Of a DNA stretch of 64,000 nt, positions 58,179 to 64,000 are shown in pieces; position 1 is the first letter of the stretch; every line of letters starts with the position of its first letter. The DNA is from Dipteris shenzhenensis (lineage: Eukaryota > Polypodiophyta > Polypodiopsida > Gleicheniales), in assembly GCA_047967505.1 (NCBI GenBank), contig CM106541.1. One strand, given 5' to 3'. Below the pieces are notes generated by a model. The model was not told the origin of the DNA, ran no database searches, and saw only the letters and a program-made list of their open reading frames with translations. A program made the position numbers and the translations under genes.

Positions 58179-59242
58179 CATTCCTTCCCTCTTTAGGCAT
58201 CAGTGTCCTCGATAATAAAGTCTGGGAATACTCTCCGCAACTGGTACACGGATTCCCAGGTAGCTTCGGATAGAGGCTGACCATGTCATGCAACCAACAC
58301 CGTGGGTATCTTCCAATTTCGTATTTGCATTGTTCCTTGGTCCAGGATTCTTGTTGGTTTGCGCCTCGCATTATCCTCTATCTCCTGAAACAAAACCACA
58401 CCTTCGATTAGTGAGTCACCTGTATGTAAAAATTTCTTTAAGCGCGAAACATGAAAAACCGGGTGCACCTTATACCCCTGTGGCAATTCTAATTTATAGG
58501 CTACCTTGCCTATACTCTTTCGAATTAACCACGGCCCACAGTATCGAGGTGATAACTTAGCACACTCTCCTGAAGTTAACGACTTCGAGTGCGAAGGAAC
58601 TCTGAGAAAAACCTTTTCTCCTTCCTTAAATACTCTTATAGACCGGTTTTCATCCGCATACACCTTGGCTCTATCCATAGCCTGGCGGATATTAGCTCTC
58701 GCAAGTGCTAGCATCTCCCGCATCTGAACTACAAAGTTCGCGGCACTAGGCACTCTCTGAGGTACTCCAACTATAGTTGGATTCACTGGTCTATAACCAT
58801 AGTTCAGCTCAAACGAACTGAACCCCGTAGAGGAATGTTTTCTATCATTGTAGGCAAACTCTAACAATGGCAACCACTTGTCCCATGTATGTTGCCTCAA
58901 TGACACATATGCCCTCAGCATATCCTCTAAAGTCTGGTTGACTCTCTCCGTCTGACCATCCGTCTCAGGATGATCCCCACTACTCATTCCCAACTCAGTC
59001 CTTAATGTCTCAAATACCGCTGTCCAAAAATGACCGATAAATCTGACATCTCTGTCTGACACTATGGATCTAGGCAATCCATGCAGACGAAATATATGTC
59101 TAATAAACAAATCCACCACTTGCGAGGCACTAACAGACTCTCTAGTCGGAATGAAGTGAGCCATCTTGGTTAGACGATCAACCACCACAAGGATAGAATC
59201 ATACCCTCCTTGCGTTGTAGGCAGTCCTACAATAAAGTCCAT
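58179..59242 (-). pseudogene. Ty3/gypsy integrase core and chromodomain-like tail
   Basis: Open frame 59242-58286. Core residues appear in 'MDFIVGLPTTQGGYDSILVV' (first catalytic Asp region), 'IVSDRDVRF' and 'GDHPETDGQTERVN'. The GPY/F-like 'LSPRYCGPWLI' and 'YKVHPVFHVSRLK' follow. The tail continues after a TGA (58286-58288) as 'HGQPLSEATWESVYQLRRVF' and 'DFIIEDTDA', the W-T-W-E pattern of a chromodomain, ending at about 58190. The TGA replaces the first conserved Trp. A chromodomain marks this as a chromovirus; in that group it helps steer insertion to particular chromatin. Confidence 0.85.
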
Positions 59243-59252
59243 GGAAATACTC

Positions 59253-60000
59253 TCACTTACTTAGTGGTACTTTCAAGGGCTGTAAAAGTCCGGGTGGCTT
59301 CATCCGCTCGGCCTTACTTACCTGACACGAGAAACACCGTGTCACATATTCATGAATATGCTTTTTCATCTTTGGCCAAAAGAAATCTCCCTTCACGAGA
59401 TCATATGTCTTCTGGACTCCTGGGTGTCCCGCACATGGGCTATCATGGCACTGTCGAATGATTCTCTGCCTGAGATCATTCTGACTAGGTACTATAACCT
59501 TGCCATTTCTTTTCAGCATACCATCCCTTATGGTATATCTTGCGTAAGTTTGGCCTTGTCTAGATGCCAGGTCAACCTTTTTATTTTCCCCGGGTTTTAA
59601 CACATGAGCTTTAGGCCATAAGCTCTGGACAAACTCATCCACCTTTTGAGTTTCTCTGATCTCGGTCATTAGAGCACTCTCTAATACCATGAAACTCATA
59701 TTGTGCATAATGTGAGACAACGCATCCGCAACCTTGTTATCTTTTCCTCTTCGGTACCGAATCGTTAAATTTAAACTCCTGCATGAGCTCTGCCCACCTA
59801 GCTTGGGTATGGTTCAAAGTTTTATGTGGATGTGGATCATGATACTCTGAAACATTTTTGTAAACAGCCTTACTTGAGGGGCCGTAATGCCTCCATGTTT
59901 TCAAAGCATGGATAACAGCATACAACTCCAATTCATGAGTTGGCCAATTCCTTTGAGAGGGAGAAAGCTTCTTGCTTTCACTACTAGCCTTCCCTCTTGA
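59253..60000 (-). pseudogene. Ty3/gypsy RNase H end and integrase zinc domain
   Basis: Integrase N-terminus with the H-H-C-C zinc site 'HDSPCAGHPGVQKTYDLVKG' ... 'CFSCQVSK' (about 59310-59450). Before it, RNase H/connection pieces 'ELYAVIHALKTWRHYG' and 'TLNHTQARWAELMQEFKFN' (59760-59931), with a shifted stretch between them. The frame stops with TGA at 59253-59255, at a position where Trp is usual before 'ESISMDF'. Confidence 0.8.
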
Positions 60001-60780
60001 AGGAGAACTGCTCCTACTGCAATGCCACTTGCATCGGTTTCCAGGAACAATGGTTTCTGGGGATCAACTATTTTTAACACCGGTCCTGTGACCACAGCTT
60101 GTTTTATGGTGTTAAAACTTTCTTGTTGATTCTGTCCCCATACAAAAGGTACTTTATCTGAGGTCAGATCAGTTAATGGCGACACTATTCCGGAATATCC
60201 TTTGATATGCCTTCTATAAAATTGGACAAATCCCAAGAATGATCGCAACGCGGTCAGACTCTGAGGGATTGGCCAAGTTAGTATCGCAGCCACTTTCTTC
60301 GGATCCATTTCTACCCCCTGTGGAGTAATTATGAATCCTAAATATTCAAGCCTAACCATACACAGTATAGTTTTCTTTTTATTTACATAAAGACTGGCTT
60401 TCCTCAAAGTACTGAACACTATTCTCAAGTGTTCACGATGCTCAGTAATACTTTTACTGAACACTAGAATATCATCAATAAAATGTACTACAAACTTTCC
60501 GATATACGGACGTAGTAAATCGTTCATAAGCATGACGAATGTCGCTGGAACATTGGTAAGTCCGAAGGGCATTACCAAAAACTCATAATGACCAAACCTG
60601 CTTCTAAAAGCGGTTTTATGCACATCCTTGGCTCTAATCCGGATTTGATGGTAGCCACACTTAAGATCTATCTTGCTAAAAATCACGGCTCCATGTAATG
60701 CATCTAGCAAATCATCAATCCGAGCCATCGGATACCTGTGCTTAACAGTGATATTATTCAATGCTCTTTAATCTATACAG
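59901..60780 (-). pseudogene. Ty3/gypsy reverse transcriptase-RNase H
   Basis: RT motifs in order: 'YPMARIDDLLDALHGAVIFS' (about 60680-60740), 'KIDLKCGYHQIRI', 'VMPFGLTNVPATF', catalytic 'VVHFIDDILVFSK' (about 60465-60500), 'YLGFIITPQGVEMD', 'LRSFLGFVQFYRRHIKGYS' and RNase H 'LFLETDASGIAVGAVLLQEG' (about 60010-60060). RT catalytic D-D and RNase H D-A-S are intact over a 286-codon frame. The N-terminal part continues in broken frames to about 60850 ('CLCID' then a stop). Confidence 0.9.
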
Positions 60781-61153
60781 AGGCAAAACGTATCATCCTT
60801 TTTCTTCTTTAATATCACTGGCGAAGCAAAAGGTGAGAAACTTGATTAAATCTGCCCCAACTTGAGGTATTCTTCCAGTTGTCTACGCACCTCCGTCTCC
60901 TTAGTAAAACTCATTCTATAGGGAGGTCTATTACAGACTCTGCCCCCGGGATCAATTCAATCTTATGTTGAATATTCCACTCTGGAGGTAACCCATAAGG
61001 TAGTTCATCCCTAAAACATTCAGAGAGCTCCTCTGTTATAAGATTAGCCAGCTTGGCCATCTCACCACTTTGCGTAACATCAGTGCTAGCCGAAGAATCA
61101 TCAACCGGCTCTACCGATGCTGTGCAAAGGAATAAAAACTCTTCTTGAGCTTT

Positions 61154-61666
61154 TCAGATTTCCATCACGGAAACCAACGGTCCCTGAGGTGTATCTTTCT
61201 CACCTCGCAAGACATAAAGCACATCATTCATCTTGAATTGATATACGTGCTTTTTCCAATCAATGGCTGGATTCTTCCTAGAATGCCACGCCATACCTAG
61301 GGCTATATCTGCATGAGCAAGCTTGGTCATTTCAAAATCAAGCTTCTCAGCATAGTCCTGAATACGAAGCTCCAACTGGGTAACCCTTTGGTCCCATACT
61401 TTAGTTGAACTTTCGTCTGCCATCCTGACTGTATACGCATAGTCAGATGGACTTGTCTTTAATTTCAGCCTCTTCACGAGCTTGGAGTTAATCACATTGT
61501 GAGTTGACGCCGAGTCAAACAACACAATGACATCATGATTGGCCACTTGCCCTTTCATTTTAATTAACTCCGTATCATTAAAGTCTGTATACCCCGTTGC
61601 TGCGGGCTTACATAGGATGTTATCAGGTGCACTCGTTACTAGCTTAGCGACAGACACACATAACAA
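61154..61666 (-). pseudogene. Ty3/gypsy protease
   Basis: Aspartic protease with 'MKGQVANHDVIVLFDSASTH' (active site FDSAS, about 61510-61560) and the C-terminal part 'DIALGMAWHSRKNPAIDW' (about 61240-61310). D-S-A is an accepted variant of the D-S/T-G motif. Followed by a TGA and a degenerate linker to RT. Confidence 0.8.
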
Positions 61667-61705
61667 ACAAGGTACTAACCTCTGAGAAGATCCCGCTAGC
61701 TGAAT

Positions 61706-62887
61706 CTACATCTCTTCCGCTCTGGGACTTCCCTCCATTTCCATGTCGCATTCTGAGATCACCACCTCAGCCATCCGATGATCTTTGTTACGTGGACAAT
61801 CCTTCCACTGATGAGGCTGAAGGCATCCAAAACACAAGCCTTCTCTCCTCGCCTTTTCTCTTTGTTCTGGGTTTAAGGGAGACTTAGACCAAGCCCGGGT
61901 TGCCAATGGGGTTACTTTCCTTTTCACTCCAATGGTGGTACTTGATTTAGGAGTTTCAGCTGGTTTCGCCTGCTTGGCTTGACCACTCGGCTGAGAACCA
62001 CTCCCTCTACTAATCCATTTCTTCTTAAACCCAGATTTCTTCGGATACCCATACTGGGTTCCGACCTGTGCAAACCCACTTGGCCTGCTGCCCTTGGCAT
62101 CTTCATACTCCAGGGCTATGGCTATTGCATCATCTAACGTGTTCGCGTACTTAGTCCGAACTTCCATTTTTATCCGATCATTCAATCCAAATATGAAATC
62201 TTTCACTTGGATTGATTGAGGCAAGGGTTCATCAACCTTCATTACGCTCTCTCGAAACTTATCAGAGTATTCTGCCACTGATAAATTTCTCTGACGGAGG
62301 TTCCTATATTGATCCCAAGCTCGGGATGCTTCGTCAGGAGGTAAGAAGTGTTTCCTGAATTCTCTTTTAAACCCCTCCTAGGTAGTGGATGCTATACCAT
62401 CTTTTTGTTGTTTAATCCCCCACCGATCCGCTACCTCACTAAACATGTGGGTGGCCTCGCGGATCTTCTTGATGTCATTTCTGATTTCACAAATGGCGAA
62501 CGCCTCATCCCATTTGTGTAACCAGGTCTCAATGACATCAGAACTACGGTCGTTCATCCGACCAGAATACTTTTCCGGCCTGTAATTAGCAATATTTGGT
62601 ACTTTAGCCTTCCTATGCTCGACCGTATGGACACTAGACTCCGGTTCCATTGGAGCCTTTCCCTTCTCCTCTCGAGAAGGTCTGGCAGACATACTATGTA
62701 TCGCTCTCCTAAGTTAAGATTGCCCTGCATTGGCATGTAACTGCTGTGCTAATAACTGTTGCAAGGCATCCTCAAGCAATGCAATCCTGCCAGATAAGGT
62801 ATGATCTACTGGGCGCGACACCTACTGGGTCGGCTGGACTCCTGACTCACCAGGGTCCCTCCTGGAAGCCCCTTCTTTTGCTTCCAT
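61706..62887 (-). pseudogene. Ty3/gypsy gag
   Basis: The start is placed at the ATG at 62885-62887, because 'LSGRIALLEDALQQLLAQ' (coiled coil) follows in one line with the later gag parts, though stops interrupt. Then 'YRPEKYSGRMNDRSSDVIET' (about 62530-62590), a TAG at 62378-62380 where a Trp codon is likely, 'VAEYSDKFRESVMKVDE' (about 62230-62280) and the zinc knuckle 'CFGCLQPHQWKDC' (about 61795-61835). The knuckle has C-x2-C-x4-H-x4-C spacing and is intact. Confidence 0.8.
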
Positions 62888-63812
62888 TCAGGTCAATGGG
62901 TGTTTTGTTTTGTTTTGTTTTTTTTTTTAAACACCGCTAGAAAACTGTATTTACAAACTGACGCAATTCAGTGTACTGACACTCTGACACAATTCCCTAT
63001 ACTAGGGAATTCCTGCAATCCCACATGCACACTGACTAGGCATCTGACACATGCATATCCCAAATAGCGCTTTTCCCTATACTAGGGAAATTCCTGCAAA
63101 CTAACTCTGACTGAAGCATACAGGCATAATCTCAAGCATAATCTGACCTTCCTATAGCATCGAACCCTCATGCAGACTAAATATTAACGAGACCCTCGTC
63201 ATGCAAGCGGAGCATCAACACAGAGTAAGATCGGGAAAAAAAAACACAGAATTGACGAAGGCCAAAGAAAGCTCCCTGGTCGTTCGCTCCTGCATAACGG
63301 CAAATGAAACGATCTTTGCAATCTCTCTGGTCTCCGTTGATTCCGAGTTCCGCTAGCTAATTCACAACGAATGATAGGCTCTATTCCTTCCAAAAGGATC
63401 ACAGGTCATCCAGACTGGATACACGCCTCAGCTCCATGAAGCAAATAATACGCTCTCTTTCACCAAACCGTGTCGCCAGGCCTCACCGAGTAAACGAAGC
63501 GATCTTCGAGGCCGTTAGCCGACTGGATATCCTCCCAGGGGACACCAAGGTCGCTTGCAATAACGTCCGCTTCAGATTTGCGCCCATGTGCAAAAGTTCG
63601 CCTTGATTCAGAATCGCCTTGTTCAGAACGTAATTGGCGAAATGTTCTCTGCGAAGTCTGCCCACTATTCCGCTGTCACTAACGAGACGATCTTTCTCTC
63701 TCTTGAATTTCGTCAATCACGGGCTATTTGTGTTGAAGGGTCTCCCCGTTCATGAGCTACTGTTAAGCCCACGAACAGTCACCTAACACACAACAAAATC
63801 CTGATAGCCAGT
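62888..63812 (-). other. Untranslated leader of the chromovirus-type element, with repeated hairpin
   Basis: Between the primer site and gag. It contains ttccctatactagggaa (7-bp arms, 3-bp loop) at 62993-63009 and again at 63073-63089, both followed by ttcctgcaa. Near 62910 there is a TTTTG repeat/poly-T. Short frames here look like chance. Confidence 0.6.
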
Positions 63813-63827
63813 GCGGGAGGACCACCA
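63813..63827 (-). other. Probable primer binding site of the chromovirus-type element
   Basis: The minus strand reads TGGTGGTCCTCCCGC, five bases after the LTR edge at 63833. A TGG start is required for pairing with a tRNA CCA end. The tRNA was not identified. Confidence 0.45.
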
Positions 63828-63832
63828 AATAG

Positions 63833-64000
63833 TGATTCGTCACCCTTGTACACGACCGCTTTAGATTACGCTGCCATCACTAGTAGCGTGCGCTCTGCGT
63901 ACGCACTTCTCCGCCCTCCATGAACCATTCGTGCTCCTGCTCTCCGCTCATGATGCGCTTCACGTTCAGTCCAACCGCAGATCCCCTCTCTCACCTAGCC
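63833..64000 (-). repeat. 5' LTR of the chromovirus-type element, cut by window edge
   Basis: Starts TGATTCG on the plus strand next to the probable primer site and continues to the window end. Only the U5-side part is inside the window. Confidence 0.5.

Noticed and set aside
1-64000. CRISPR arrays, rRNA or tRNA genes
   Set aside because: No regularly spaced repeats with unique spacers; no rRNA-like stretch recognised; no cloverleaf that I could verify by eye. The direct repeats seen are single tandem duplications.

Overview
This window looks like nuclear DNA of a land plant with a large, retrotransposon-rich genome. The evidence is two spliced host genes with GT-AG introns, remnants of Ty1/copia, Ty3/gypsy and LINE elements of plant type on both strands, and a CCCTAAA-type (plant telomere-like) block. 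The elements are old and broken. A fern, lycophyte or other non-flowering plant is possible, but the sequence alone does not settle it. I see no operons, CRISPR arrays or phage genes.

Layout. 1-3.2 kb (+): Ty3-like gag and protease that change in frame into a Ty1-like reverse transcriptase/RNase H. 4.2-8.5 kb (-): Ty1/copia remnant with integrase, gag and a well-bounded LTR. 8.8-9.7 kb (+): exon-like pieces of a host gene, the first TPR-like. A 74-bp perfect palindrome sits at 9971-10044. 10.1-11.6 kb (-): LINE remnant. 11.8-15.2 kb (+): decayed Ty3 element with several internal tandem duplications. 15.95-17.14 kb (+): 5' part of a copia element that stops at telomere-like repeats. 18.4-19.0 kb (-): copia integrase scrap.

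22.9-30.0 kb (-): the one clearly intact gene. It has four exons whose phases all agree and encodes a SANT-domain co-repressor-like protein of the POWERDRESS family, about 1951 residues, glutamine-rich at its end. Its upstream side (30-32.6 kb) is GC- and purine-rich with a possible divergent transcript. 32.6-37.4 kb is AT-rich with microsatellites and no recognisable gene.

37.4-41.4 kb (-): copia element with a tRNA primer site. 41.7-44.3 kb (-): last three exons of an unrecognised host gene with an LTR-like block in an intron. 45.0-45.5 kb (+): LINE 3' end. 46.1-51.5 kb (+): the most complete copia element, disabled mainly by stop codons. 51.5-57.7 kb (+): three LINE 3' regions in a row, with a copia LTR candidate between the first two. 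57.7-64.0 kb (-): a chromovirus-type Ty3/gypsy element running off the right edge.

The host genes show no functional link to each other. I did not find a convincing new biological system. The most unusual signals are the palindrome, the gypsy/copia junction, the many short tandem duplications, and stop codons concentrated at former Trp/Gln/Arg positions.
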